From Scilla litardierei (Eukaryota > Streptophyta > Magnoliopsida > Asparagales > Asparagaceae): a stretch of 64,000 bases of DNA. The position numbers were made by a program, and so were the translations under genes. Below are positions 11,140 through 21,935 of this stretch, one piece after another; positions within the stretch are counted from its first letter, which is position 1, and every line of letters starts with the position of its first letter. Below the pieces are notes generated by a model. The model saw only the letters and a list, made by a program, of their open reading frames with translations. It did not search any database and was not told the origin of the DNA. Location: contig CM061130.1 of NCBI GenBank assembly GCA_030789695.1, positions 11,461,860 to 11,525,859 on the forward strand. Reading direction: 5' to 3'.

Positions 11140-11532
11140 AGGGGCCGGCTCGTGCGGGCATAGAGGGGGCTCCGGTACGGGTCTATCATCGGAGGAGGCA
11201 ACTTGGGTCCACCACGGACCCGGTCCCAAACTTGTAATTCCACGATATAAGGGGAGGGTTAAAGAGTAATTAGACATTTGATAACCCCTCCCCTAATTAG
11301 GGGCCGGCCGGCCCTAGCTACGGTTTTCATCGAAGAATTGATGAGGTATTTACTTTCCCTTAGAACCCTAGTTTAATTCTTTTGCTAATTAGTTGTTCTC
11401 TAGTTTAGATCTATTATTCTAGGATTTATTATATAATTTCAGATCAGTTCTTCGTTGTTAAACCCTAGATTAGGAAGTCCAAAGCCACAAAAATCCCACC
11501 TTTGATCCCCACGAAAAGCCCTAATCGTATCA
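11120..11532 (+). mobile_element. 3' LTR of the chromodomain element (single copy)
   Basis: A purine run (TTTTGGGGGGAGTAA) ends at 11119 and is followed by TGATGCGG; the proposed end is CGTATCA at 11532. The TATCA ending parallels the LTR next to the primer binding site at 3491. A TATA-like ACGATATAAGGGG lies near 11242. The palindromes CCCCTAATTAGGGG and GGCCGGCCGGCC lie near 11286-11313. Boundaries are inferred, since the second LTR is missing. Confidence 0.6.
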
Positions 11533-12049
11533 GTTTGATGCTAACTAGAACTCCCAAGTATTATAGGATTTCTTAGTTATCATTCTTTAATCTCATATGT
11601 AATTGGATAAAGCTAACTAGAACTCCTAATGATGAAAGATATCATTTGATCCTAGCGCTATTTAAAGGGGTCCATCCTCCTCCCAAATGTATCCAACACT
11701 AAGAAAAATCAAGAGAGAAAAATATCATCAAATTTTGAGGTTAAACTTTTTTATCCAGAAGAACAGTTTTTCCTTCTCTTTCTCCCAAGTTCTAGTAATG
11801 CTTGCGACCAGTTCGAGCTCTTGGATGGTTCATGGAGTGTGAGGAGTTTCTTCATCAATGTAAAACTACTGTCACGTCTTATCGGTGAGGAGATAAGAGA
11901 TCTTCACCAGAATTTTTTAGAAGATCAGATATTTTTAAATTCTGGAAGATCAGATATCACGTAAGAATATCCACGCAAAGATATAATATGTTGTGGATCA
12001 TGTAGATGGCATCTAAACATTAGAAGGGGTGATTCGTGTTTTTCAAATA
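11533..12049. other. Unassigned repeat-like DNA
   Basis: There is a short direct repeat (GCTAACTAGAACTCC near 11539 and 11613), a TATA-like CTATTTAAAGGGG near 11657, and GAAGATCAGATAT occurring twice near 11920-11960. It resembles part of an LTR promoter but I found no matching ends. No coding sequence is seen. Confidence 0.3.
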
Positions 12050-12611
12050 TAATGCTTAATTAAAAACTTATTCACTCTAGATATGCATAAGTCTCCTAAG
12101 AGTGTTGCATCTTTATGTACTTAATCAAAAATACTAACTACTTGCAATGCACTTCAAAAATAAAACACAAGTGCAAGAAAAAAATAAGAGAAGAGAGACA
12201 ATGATTACACTGCAAACAAAGGCAGTTTATCCTAGTTCATCCTCACTGGGCTATGTCTAGTCCCTAAACTCCGTTGGGCTTGAATCCACAAACTTGTCTC
12301 AACAATTGAGGGCTTCTAACCAATTACAAGTGCCACTGTTCCAATATGTGGTTTTCTACAACCAAACAACAAACCTCACCACGTGAAGACCTCGTGCAAG
12401 AGGCTTTCCAAATCACAAATACAATTGAACCGAATGTCACCACACCCTTATTTGAATTTACAAATCTTTCTCTTGATGAAGAAAAAGAATCGCAACCTTC
12501 CTACAGCCAATGAATTGAAGCTCTTGAGAGTATGTAAAAGTGGCTATGGAAAATTTTCTTTGATCTCAAATAAATAAAGGCTAAAACAAAGAGATCAAAA
12601 AAACTCTAATT
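12050..12611 (-). mobile_element. Probable left part of an older LTR split by the copia element
   Basis: This AT-rich block is continuous with 19280-20118 once the copia element and one TAATT copy are removed. Judging from the right part, the combined sequence looks like an LTR in minus orientation. The left boundary (about 12050) is a guess, and no target-site duplication was found. Confidence 0.3.
12607..12611. repeat. Target site duplication TAATT (left) of the copia element
   Basis: TAATT directly precedes the left LTR (12612) and recurs at 19275-19279 directly after the right LTR. A perfect 5 bp duplication is expected for LTR retrotransposon insertion. Confidence 0.9.
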
Positions 12612-12798
12612 TGTTGAGATAGATTGAAAGAAGTGTAAACCATCTCCTATTAGGAGTAGCCATGGCATAAGCCATGGCTCTCAATATATTGACTTCATAA
12701 TGGGATTTGGAGTCCAAGGGACTCCCCACTAACTTAGTGGGGAGTAATTGTGAGATGATGAGGGGAGGGAGACCAAAAGCCTCCCTCAACTCACAACA
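12612..12798 (-). repeat. 3' LTR of the copia element (minus strand)
   Basis: Runs from TGTTGAGATAG to CTCACAACA on the plus strand, with the inverted terminal bases TGTTG and CAACA. It contains CCATGGCATAAGCCATGG and CCCCACTAACTTAGTGGGG, two internal inverted repeats also kept in the other LTR. Confidence 0.95.
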
Positions 12799-12815
12799 CT
12801 CCCCCTCATCTCTCC
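12799..12815 (-). promoter_or_regulatory. Polypurine tract of the copia element (minus strand)
   Basis: The minus strand reads GAGATGAGGGGGAG directly before the LTR start TGTTGTGAG. This is the expected plus-strand DNA priming site and confirms the orientation. Confidence 0.85.
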
Positions 12816-14709
12816 ATTACCTTGGATTAAGCATATGAATACTTCAGGATTCAGTATGCTAATGGGGTGGATACTTCTGGATCCAGAGCCACTGTGGTTG
12901 CCTTGTTAAAACCTTAGCTGTGAAAAAACCAGTGGGAAAAACCAGCAGCTTAAGGGAAAAGAGTATAACTATTGAGGGACTCCCCCTGATCTGTACAAGC
13001 TTCAGGCTTGCAGATCTCCTATGTATCTATACAAGCATCTCCTATTCGTCTATACATCCATCATATTCTGAAAGAAAATACAATCATCGCTCATCTATAC
13101 AAGTTTCACTCATCTAGCGGCTATTGGAAAATAGAGGCGCTCTGGAGTGGAATGCTCTTCAAAGTCGGTAGATGACTCCACTAAAGTATTCTTTGAATCA
13201 GTCTTCAGTGTGTCTGTAAGGTACTGCTGGACCTGGCTGAGCGTTTTCAATACTTGCTTCTTGGATGATGAACTTCTAAGAAGATGTAGACATTGGAGGA
13301 TGATGTGTAGATATTTGGGAGGTGGCAGACCTTTTTTGTTTTAGTCATCGCGATGATCTTTAAACCTGCATATGCAATATATATTCCTTGACCCTTGGAA
13401 GTTGTGCAGAAGCAGCTTATCCTTGGTCTAGTGGTGCTCTCCAGGGCAACACTGTATCTGGTTAACAACTATACTGCAGACGTTCTATCAAAAACACGTG
13501 CAGTAGGCCAGATAAAGAAGTGTAACAAGTAAACTAGAGATAGGCTCTTCGGGACCTAGGATGTCCTCCCCCTCTTCCAGCGACTGGAAGGTGTCATAAA
13601 TAAGCATCTATTTTTAATAGGTTGCAAATGGACATCATTCTTCATAAACTCCAGGTGTATGAAGGATATTAAAGGGTTCCACCACGAAGGTGTTAAATAT
13701 ATAAGCCGAGACAATAACTTGTTATACCTAGGTTTTTCATTTTCAAGGTATGCTTAAAGCTATCTGATATCTCAATGGTCTCTGCAGGAGATCCTATTAG
13801 CTTTAAGTTGATCACATGTACGGTGAATATCACAAATCCTGTCAACGATCTTTTGAAAAAGATACACGGGCAGAATATTGCTTAAGATCAACTAATGATC
13901 TTTGTAGCCTTTATAGAGAAGACGTTTCTACGTCTCTCTTTCATCTCTGGGGGGTAGGGTATACCCTTATGGAAGTTTTATATAGATCTCTATATCTATA
14001 TTGCTGTATATCTATGCAGTCACAACGTCCATGAGCTGCATTTATTGGCTTTTTTAGAGAGGTTTAGGCTTTAGTAGGAAAATGATCATATTTCCTTCAT
14101 TTCAATTTCTTATGAAATCCAACTTATATTCCATAGGTTTTACACATTCAGGTGTATGGACTACTGGTCCAAAGACTTTGCTTTTCAAGAGTGAGTCCAG
14201 CTCTACTCTTATTGCCTCGTCCCACTTTGGCCAATCTATGTGTTAATGCTATAGAAAAGTGGGTTGACGTCATCGTCGTATTTAGCGACGTGAACGGCAA
14301 TAGCGAAAGCAAAACCGTCGTCGACGACTGTGCTATATCTGTCCAGTACCTCTCCAGTACGTACGTAATATAATGATTTTTCTCCTGTTGTTTCCTCTGC
14401 AGGGGAAATTAGGAGTGGAGAGGTTACTGGTCTGAGCTCAGCATCCTGTGGTTGGATCAATTTAATATATACAGGAATCTTCCTCTTTTGAGGAACTTTA
14501 TTTTTGAACCTGGCAGCCGTCCTTTTTTCAATTAAGGTACAGCCAATTCTGCTACCGGTGGATTGCATCCATCTTTGGGAAGTCAATCCTAGCTGGCGTG
14601 TTGGCAGCAGGGACGTGTAAACGAACAATCTTCTGGTTGTCCGTAAATTTATCCGGCAATTGATGTACTTTATTCTGAATGTGAAGGATCTTCTGGATCT
14701 CATATTCAC
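12816..14709 (-). pseudogene. Relic of copia reverse transcriptase and RNase H
   Basis: Reading leftward from 14709, an integrase/RT linker leads to WPKWDEAIRVELDSLLKSKV near 14240-14180, the start of the copia reverse transcriptase domain (usually W..A...E...L). Beyond this the frame breaks repeatedly. I do not see the catalytic YVDD block, and the distance to the 3' LTR is too short for full RT plus RNase H, so part of RT is deleted. A stretch at 13468-13247 has RNase H-like order but several indels. No functional product is possible. Confidence 0.7.
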
Positions 14710-15340
14710 ACAGAAAAAGTTTGCGGATCATAACGAGATTAGGACTTTTGTGTCCCATGATATGGTCTCAGAAGCTTCAGGCTTCTTTTAGACTGAGTGC
14801 CTATTTCAATGAGACTTTGCTCATCAAATTCACATTTATCAAGACTTGGTGGTAAACCATAAGCAAGCGGCATCAGTAATAAGATATGACCACTAGTGGG
14901 CCGTATCGTGATAAACGATGCGGAATGCAGTGTGTTGGTCCCTGAACATCAACAGGGAACTAGGATTTAACAATGGACGTGAAATCCATTGGAGTCTCTT
15001 TACCAGAGACTCTAATAACCCATTATGAATATGAACATGATACAGGATGTTCAATATCAATGCCAAGTCTTCAAAGATATGTGTAGTGAATTCACCCACA
15101 TAATAAGCTTTTGAGAAAGCGAAGTTGCTAGTGAATATAAAGGCACACATAAGACCATATAGTAGATGCATCTATCAGTACAATGAAGTACCGAAAATGG
15201 GCCACTTGTGGGGTGAATAGGCCCGCAAAGGTCACCATATATTCTCTCAATCAAGCCAGAAGACTCTAATCCCACTTTCAGGAGGGAAGGTCTCACTATA
15301 AGTTTTCCCTTACGACAAAGGGGGACAAGGAAAATCAATC
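14710..15340 (-). pseudogene. Relic of copia integrase
   Basis: GLIERIYGDLCGPIHPTSGP (about 15260-15201) matches the start of the integrase core, including the Asp in the I.GD..GP block. Further on, VHIHNGLLESLVKRLQWISR (about 15025-14966) matches the block with the catalytic Glu. Between them the frame shifts and stops, and the region with the second Asp is not readable. The spacing is near normal, so the damage is by point changes and small indels. Confidence 0.8.
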
Positions 15341-15887
15341 TTTTGAAGAATCTTCAGGTTCTCCAATGGATTCATTTGATGACGCGTCCATCATCGATGA
15401 TCCAGGATGACCAAGTCCATTGTGCCAAAGTTAAAAACTATGGCAATGAAAGGCACTTCTGGTGCTCAGTCGAGTTGGCTTTCTATAGGATGAATATCAG
15501 TAATTATAGGGGCCCGATGGGGGTCCAATGAAATCGTAAGTAGATGGGCTTCTGGCCATCCTCTTGACGAGTTACATATTGATATTCAATATTTATTATC
15601 CACAGTTTTCAAGTTATGTTCGTTAAACGAAATATCCTTGAAACTTGGAAAATTCCTATATGTTTAAGTGGAGAAAATTGCATCTTATAGTCTCGTTGTA
15701 TGTGGGAGCAATATTAATGCTACACCAGTGCAACGAGGCACTGTCCACAATATTACATACTTCATCTATAAGTAAAACGAAATTTTATTTAAGTCAATGA
15801 AAAAGACATTTAAAATAAAAGTTCGTACTTAAGCAAATTAAAGATGAAGCAACATTGAATTTTAAATGCATATATAAAAGATGAAGC

Positions 15888-16928
15888 TTAATCGAGCAGG
15901 TCGTCGTTTTCGAAGTCATTTGTAGTGAACATCATTGGTGGCTGAACAGCCACCAAATTTGGTTCAGGCAGAGACTTCTGGCTCGCCTGATATAGTTCCT
16001 GGAGGTGGCGAGGATTGCGGCAGATTCCGGACCAATGGCCAGTCATGCCACATCTATGGCATTTATCCTCCCAGTTCTTCTTTGGAAGTGACACTTGGTC
16101 AGTGTTCTTTTGCTTCTTTATGAAATTACTCTTTCCTGTATTGTTGTTTGTTGGACGTGGGTGCTGCTCCTCGTCCATTCTTCATCACAGATTTCCCTTT
16201 GTTATTATTAGCCTTCTTCTTGTTTTTCCACTTCTGGGGAGAAACGTGGTGGGCTTCAGGGATAGGTGCAGTGCCAGCTGGACGTAAATTATGAGTGGCT
16301 AGCAGTAAATCTCGATTCTGCTCTGCCCTAAGTAGGCATGAGATCAAATCAGAGAATTTCGTGAAGTTGCGTTCACGATAATGCTGCATGAGGATTGCAT
16401 ATTTCTCGTGAAACGAGGTAAATGTCTTTTCCAACATGCGTTGTTCTGTCACTTCTTCACCGCACAACTTCAGGAGTGAGGTGATATTATGAAGTGCAGA
16501 ATTATACTCAGCGACGGACTTATAGTCCTGAAGTCTGAGGTTTTCCACTCATAACTAGCACGCGGTAATATTACATCAATTTGATGTTTATACCGTGCCT
16601 CCAGCGCTGTCCACAGCTCCATTGGGTCCTCTACCGTTAGGTATTCGGCCTTTAAGGTCCGATCTATATGTTTCCTAATGTAGATTATGGCTTTCGCCTT
16701 ATCCACGTCGCAGACAATGGTAGGAGTGCTACTGCTAGGTGTAGCAGAAGCATCAGCCGCTGCTGGGGCCGAAGGAGGAGCCAAAATGGAGCCAAGGAGG
16801 GCCATCGAACGCAAGTGGAACTTCAGGTCCACTAGCCAACTCAGGTAATTTTTTCCTGCAGAATCGAGGACCTCGAAATTGACGCTTGCCAATTTTGCCA
16901 TTTTATCTATGCAATTTAAAACATGCAT
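15888..16928 (-). pseudogene. Copia Gag with zinc knuckle, frameshifted
   Basis: The first part (from about 16900) encodes KLASVNFEVLDSAGKNYLSW, the usual start of copia Gag, then DVDKAKAIIYIRKHID and PMELWTALEARYKHQ. A one-base frame change near 16545 leads to NLRLQDYKSVAEYNSAL and EEVTEQRMLEKTFTSFHE, still in order. A further gap near 16130 precedes the C-terminal part with a CCHC knuckle, CHRCGMTGHWSGIC (about 16061-16017), spaced C-x2-C-x4-H-x4-C. This is the best preserved gene of the element. Confidence 0.88.
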
Positions 16929-17511
16929 GAATTAATTAAAATTGATATGCACACATAAAAATAAAATAAGTAAAATGTGGGGATCGGCCAGATACCCAAA
17001 AGATTACAAAGTCCAACGTCCGAATATACAGTCCATAAAGAAGAGAAAAGTACAATTTAGAAACCCAGAATGGGTCCCTATATTTTCCAATTTTCGTCTC
17101 CGTCTTCATTTGTCGGTACACCAGTCTTTGGCATTAATACATTTATTCCTCACTTACAAATTCTCTCAAAAAGAAAATAAAATTGCAAGGAATTTAAAAA
17201 GGGTATCAAATTGGCCGATCCCAAAAATCACATTTTAGCTTATATAAACATCCACGCCGTTTATAAATGCTACAGGCACAAAATAAACAACCACGTATGT
17301 ATATAAGACAGGCATATATTAAATGGAAAAATAGGCTATAAAATATAATAATCTCTTGGACCATGGGGAGACGTCATACACCGTTAGGTTAGTTTACTTA
17401 CGGCAGAGCGGTCGCAGGATCCTTAAGATGATTATATTTTGGAAAAAAATCCTAATATTTCATAATTTAATAATAATGCAATAGAGTTATTATTTTAGCA
17501 ATATGAAAGAC

Positions 17512-17925
17512 TGGGCGACAGGCCCATGATAAGGAATTAAAATAAATTAATAGTTTGAATTGGGCTGTAGGCCCAAAAAATATTAATCATTTTAATATAT
17601 TCCCATTTGCCAAAAAGTAACAAATTAATAATTGCAATCTTGGTTTCAGGCCCAAAAAAAGTCAAATTAAAATATTGTTAATATTTGTGCTTCAAGCCAA
17701 GTTTCAAAATTATAATGGACACATAAAAAATTGCAATTGGATTTATTGGGCTTCAGGCCCGATTTTAGTAGGCAAAAATAATGATTAAGATAAATGGGGC
17801 TGCGGGCCCATAGAATCTGTTAACATGGTTACAAATGGGCTGCAGGCCCAACAACAAGGATATCTAATTTATTTAAAATAAACAGAATAGAGCCTTTAAC
17901 CACATTTTTTTGAGCTGCTGGCCCA
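17512..17925 (-). repeat. Series of GGGCTGCAGGCCC-like palindromes in the copia leader
   Basis: Seven imperfect palindromes of the type (T)GGGCTgcaGGCCCA occur at about 17512, 17561, 17641, 17747, 17795, 17836 and 17911, spaced 41-106 bp apart in otherwise AT-rich DNA. They lie in the untranslated leader between primer binding site and gag. Function unknown. Confidence 0.75.
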
Positions 17926-18726
17926 TAGAATATATCTCCATTCTAGGCTTTTTTCCCTAGTCTGAATTTAGAGGATGCCATCTCGGCTTCAAGGATTTTG
18001 CAATCTTTTTATCTTGTTTATAGTTTCCTTGGCCATAAACTTAGCACCAAACCAGAGAGAGAGAGTTATTGTCAATTTGACATCCATTCATAAAATATGC
18101 TGACCTTTCATGAAGTCATTTACTTAAAAGCCAACCTAATTTAGATGGCAAAAGACTTACATGAAGGAAAAACAATCGCAAGGGTATTTTTACGAGTTGA
18201 ATGTGTTCTGAAAAGTTAAAACATGTACGGTATGGACAGACCACATACCACACGATGCATCGACATGCACCAAATTCAAAGAAACACATTGACACATCCA
18301 ACGCACATCGGACACGACAAATTCACTAAATTCACCATGAAAATGTTCGTGCTATATGGGTCAAACTCAAAACCCATACATCACATTTCTGGGAAAATTC
18401 ATGGGCATACTACTTTAATTAGTCTGAACCCCAATCAAATGGAAATGCACCAACAAACCCACAAGCCAATAATTGTCTGGTCAAGTGTAAAATGCAAAGC
18501 ACTTGGTCGGTACCTTCAAACAAATAAGAACAAAAAAAGAAAGTAATCTAATTGATGCTGACATAATCAACCAACCAATCATCATCATCATCATGCCTTC
18601 ATCACAAAAAAATGATGAAATAATCAATATTGAAATTTTAACAACCGAGGGTACCTTCCCAGATTTTGCCTTACAATTTAATCATTCCCCCCACCATTTC
18701 ACTTGGCGATCGAAGACACCGAGCCG

Positions 18727-18752
18727 AGCCCCCCTTCGGGGGGGAAGCTCAA
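18727..18752 (-). other. Strong GC hairpin in the copia leader
   Basis: GAGCCCCCC, TTCG, GGGGGG, then AAGCTC form a stem with a four-base loop (TTCG on plus, CGAA on the transcribed minus strand). It lies about 340 bases downstream of the primer binding site in the element's RNA. It could be a packaging or dimerisation structure; that is inference. Confidence 0.6.
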
Positions 18753-19071
18753 AAGGTTTTATTCTTTTTTTTTTATTATAAATTTTTTGATATTGTATAT
18801 AGCAGATTTGAACCAAGCCAAAAATAAGCTGCGAAAAATCGTAGCTAAATCAAATTTTTGTTTGTAACTATCTATGAGATCGAAAAGCATTACCTCTAGA
18901 TTAAAAATCTAGGGACGATCGTAAAAATAGAAGATCCGTAGAGATAAAAATCCACGCTCCTAATACGCCCAAGAGGATCGCCACAATGTATCCGCAACAA
19001 GAGATTCCTTTGCGCATAGAGGATGGATTTTTGAGGGGAGACGGGATGAAAAAGCTCAAAAAATAAGAGCG

Positions 19072-19087
19072 TTACGTGCTGATAACG
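19072..19087 (-). promoter_or_regulatory. Primer binding site region of the copia element (minus strand)
   Basis: Directly inside the right LTR the minus strand reads CGTTATCAGCACGTAA. TTATCAGCACG is a common post-LTR sequence in plant copia elements. I do not assign the tRNA. Confidence 0.7.
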
Positions 19088-19274
19088 TGTTGAGATAGAT
19101 TGAAAGAAATGTAAACCATCTCCTATTAGGAGTAGCCATGGCATAAGCCATGGCTCTCAATATATTGACTTCATAATGGGATTTGGAGTCCAAGGGACTC
19201 CCCACTAACTTAGTGGGGAGTAATTGTGAGATGATGAGGGGAGGGAGACCAAAAGCCTCCCTCAACTCACAACA
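19088..19274 (-). repeat. 5' LTR of the copia element (minus strand)
   Basis: Identical by eye to the left LTR (12612-12798) except at 19110, where it has A instead of G. It is 187 bp in both copies and followed by TAATT (19275-19279). Confidence 0.95.
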
Positions 19275-19279
19275 TAATT

Positions 19280-20118
19280 TGTGTTCTTAAATGAGTCAAG
19301 ATTAAGATTGAGAGAATCGCAAATAGCAAGGCAAAATAATGGCTTAAAAGCTATTTAAAGGAATGAAAACTATTGCCTTGAAAATCTTTTGAGTGAGCTT
19401 AGAAAAGCTTGAAAACTTAGATTATTTGCTCAAAAAAATTTCTTACAAAGCCCTCAGTAATCTTAGCATAAATATGGAGTAAAAATTATTGAAATTAGTT
19501 CTTTAAAATACACCTCCAATGGAAAAATCGACAACTCTCTGTAAATTACGGAACTGTGTCGAGTTGGCCCATTGGGCAGAAGTAGTCGACTCCTATACAA
19601 TTCGTAGTCAACTCGCCCAAACAACTGTAGTCGACTTCCAAGTCTACTGTAGTTGACTCCTTTTGAGGACAGAGCATACTTAATATTTTCCAATAGGAAT
19701 TAGGAAGTAGTCGACTCTTATACAAATGGTAGTCGACTCCTTTTCGGATATATGAAAAAATATCTTAAACGAGCACTAAAATCAACCTAATTCTTTTCAA
19801 AATGTTTTCAAAATTATTTTTGGTAGTTTAAAATATTATCTAAGTGTTTGTGCAAGCTTCAACTAATAACCTTAATATTCTAACACACGTGTACAAAAAT
19901 TGACACACTACTCACACTTTATTTTGGAGTCTTGGCGTCTTCTTTTAGCTTGACCAACTTGTCTTGAATTCTTGCACCTTCATGAGTTCTTGACTTGAGC
20001 TTTGATCTTCTATTTGAGTTTCCAAATCATCAATCCTAGCAAGCTTGAATAAATTCCATGACTTCGTTGACTTGATTTTTTACACTCACAAATCTTCGTA
20101 ACAAACTTATTACCAACA
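19280..20118 (-). mobile_element. Probable right part of an older LTR split by the copia element
   Basis: On the minus strand the block would start with TGTTGGTAATAAG at 20118. It contains an array of AGTCGACT palindromes (19581-19740) and, about 220 bp further on, CTTTAAATAG (19351-19360). The arrangement U3, palindromes, TATA-like box resembles the Sirevirus-like LTR at 39945-41667. No second LTR or TSD was found, so a solo LTR is only one possibility. Confidence 0.35.
19581..19740 (-). repeat. Array of AGTCGACT palindrome units
   Basis: At least five units of about 22 bp of the form GTAGTCGACTCC, some with GTAGTTGACTCC or GTAGTCAACTCG, lie at 19582, 19604, 19627, 19649, 19707 and 19729. 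Most contain the perfect 8 bp palindrome AGTCGACT. Confidence 0.8.
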
Positions 20119-21138
20119 GAAATTGTTTTCTTATCATCATAATTAACATTGGGGTAATGCAATAACCAACATAATCTTTATTCTTCATTATTTAATTATG
20201 GATTCTTTAATTTGTTTGGTATTTATGCTTGGATTATAAAATTGTTAAAATTCAATGCTTCGTTCTGTTCTAATTTGATAAGAAATCCTAATAGTATAAA
20301 TTTATAGATTGGAGATTTGCTTGTGTGGATATGGAACTACATATTTCCAGATAGATTGGCTCCGGTGGTAAGACTGATTTTCGAACTCACACTTGTGGTA
20401 CATATACGTATATGTATACAATTAGCGCTTGTAATTTTTGTTTATTTTTTTAAACAAACACTTGATGCTCTAATTAAAAAATTGTCAATCCAAATCAAAA
20501 TTAATTCCATTGGATGTAACCTAACACTTTACAACCATCTACACATCAGTATGTTTTTTCCATATAGCAAGTGAAATTGACAAGTCAATTTAATAAAGTT
20601 CTTAAACTTTGAAAGTGTTGTTGTTTGATATATAGGTTAAACATACCCAAATCATTTGAATTTTTATTTTCTAATAATGTATACTGGTTAGATCACATCC
20701 AACTTAATGGATTACATATATGCATGCATGCATAAAATGATAAATTGGGATGGTGATATGATGAGCTAAAAATTATATCATGAGATAGCCTATTGTATTT
20801 TTTTAAATTAATAATTTGAACCATTCATCTTAATCTAGCCATAAAGAGGTCTTTATGTATTAAATTTTTTATGACTCTAAGCTTTCTTCACATGCATCAA
20901 GTGTTCTCAAGATGGACATCTTATGAGCTTCCTATAAATGTGACTAAGTTGGAATGGATTGATCTGTAGGTTGTTACTTGTTAGGGTTTAAAATGTCTAT
21001 TTTAGGGGTGGCGAGTGGGGGTGGGGGTGTATATATATTGATATGTTCTTCAAGATAAATGGTACTGATTGTTTGGTGTTGCTGATTGAGTTAGCTCATG
21101 ATAAAAATCTTTGCTTAACATCTCAACATATCATCAAG

Positions 21139-21139
<1 letters not shown>
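20119..21139. other. AT-rich DNA without recognisable features
   Basis: I see no coding domain, RNA gene or clear repeat on either strand. Old intergenic sequence is likely. Confidence 0.5.

Positions 21140-21196
<57 letters not shown>
21140..21196. repeat. (TA)n microsatellite
   Basis: About 28 uninterrupted TA units, directly followed by ACTAGTCATAACCCGTGCCC, which starts the repeat described next. Confidence 0.97.
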
Positions 21197-21197
<1 letters not shown>

Positions 21198-21198
<1 letters not shown>

Positions 21199-21935
21199 TA
21201 GTCATAACCCGTGCCCGCGGGCACGGTTCAATTAAGATTTTTTCCCCGCGATATCTTTGTTCCCCAACAAATTATTTTCACAACCAAAATTATGCGGGAC
21301 AACAAATTAGCGTAAAAATATTTAGCGGCATGGGCACCTTTGGCGTGGAACAACAAATTCGGCGCAGGCGCCTTCCACACGGAACAACTAATATGGCACG
21401 GGCGCCTTCGGCCGGAACAACAAATTCGACGTAGAACAATAAACTCGGCGTAGAACAACAAATTTCACGCAGACGCCTTCGGCGCTGAACAACAAATTAG
21501 CGTAAACAAATTAAGCGGGTGCCCTCAGCACGGGAAATTATTCTCATCTTGTTTCCACATGCGTCGAAGAGACGGTGGGCCCTGCGTTGAGGGAGAGAGA
21601 TCATTTGATCTGTAGCAGCCTTCGATCTGCAGCATTTAGTGCAAGTTAAATTTTTATTTTCCCAAATGCATTAATTGGGTGCACTCTGCTATTCCCCAGA
21701 AACTTTCATTCTCCAAAAATTTTCATTACCCAAAATTTTTTATTTACCCAAAAACTTTCATTTTCGCAGAAATGTTTTTCCTCCAAAACTTTCCAAAATA
21801 TCGTATCTCAACCGTTGATTCCTCAAGATTAAATCCAAATCGTCTTTCTATCAACCCTTTTGTCCTAGTCAGCTTGTCCTAGTCAGCCATAGAATTCAAA
21901 AATAGTCGTCAAATGTAATATAGATATAAATATAG
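21198..21935. repeat. Repeat unit starting CTAGTCATAACCCGTGCCC
   Basis: AGTCATAACCCGTGCCCGCG begins this unit, and a diverged copy, AGTCATAACCCATGCCCATA, begins at about 21934; both continue with ..GGGCAC.G.TCA(TT).AAGAT. The GC-rich palindrome CGTGCCCGCGGGCACG sits at the start. A family with a start next to a (TA)n run is suggested; the class is unclear (LINE, SINE or Helitron end are options). No coding sequence is seen. Confidence 0.4.
21320..21500. repeat. Degenerate tandem repeat with GCGCCTTCGGCG and GAACAACAAATT words
   Basis: GAACAACAAATT alternates with GC-rich words such as GGCGCAGGCGCCTTC and GGGCGCCTTCGGCC four to five times at roughly 25-50 bp spacing. The GC words are partly palindromic. 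Confidence 0.6.

Larger units (their letters stand above)
6485..11532 (+). mobile_element. 5'-truncated chromodomain Ty3/gypsy element
   Basis: Gag, zinc-knuckle remnant, protease, reverse transcriptase, RNase H, integrase and a C-terminal chromodomain-like region occur in the order typical of plant chromoviruses, followed by one LTR. There is no 5' LTR or primer binding site: the sequence goes directly from intron-like DNA to gag-like DNA near 6485. Eight in-frame stops and at least two frame changes show that it is dead. It appears to have landed in, or been joined to, the thioredoxin intron. Confidence 0.9.
12612..19274 (-). mobile_element. Complete minus-strand Ty1/copia element with decayed pol
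   Basis: It has two 187 bp LTRs (12612-12798 and 19088-19274), a 5 bp TSD (TAATT), a polypurine tract next to the left LTR and a primer binding site next to the right LTR, so the element reads right to left. Gag is recognisable at 16928-15888, followed by fragments of integrase, reverse transcriptase and RNase H in copia order. The two LTRs differ by one base (12634 G against 19110 A, by eye), suggesting a young insertion. The pol frames, however, are full of stops and shifts and parts of RT are missing. It probably moved as a defective element using enzymes from elsewhere. Confidence 0.93.
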
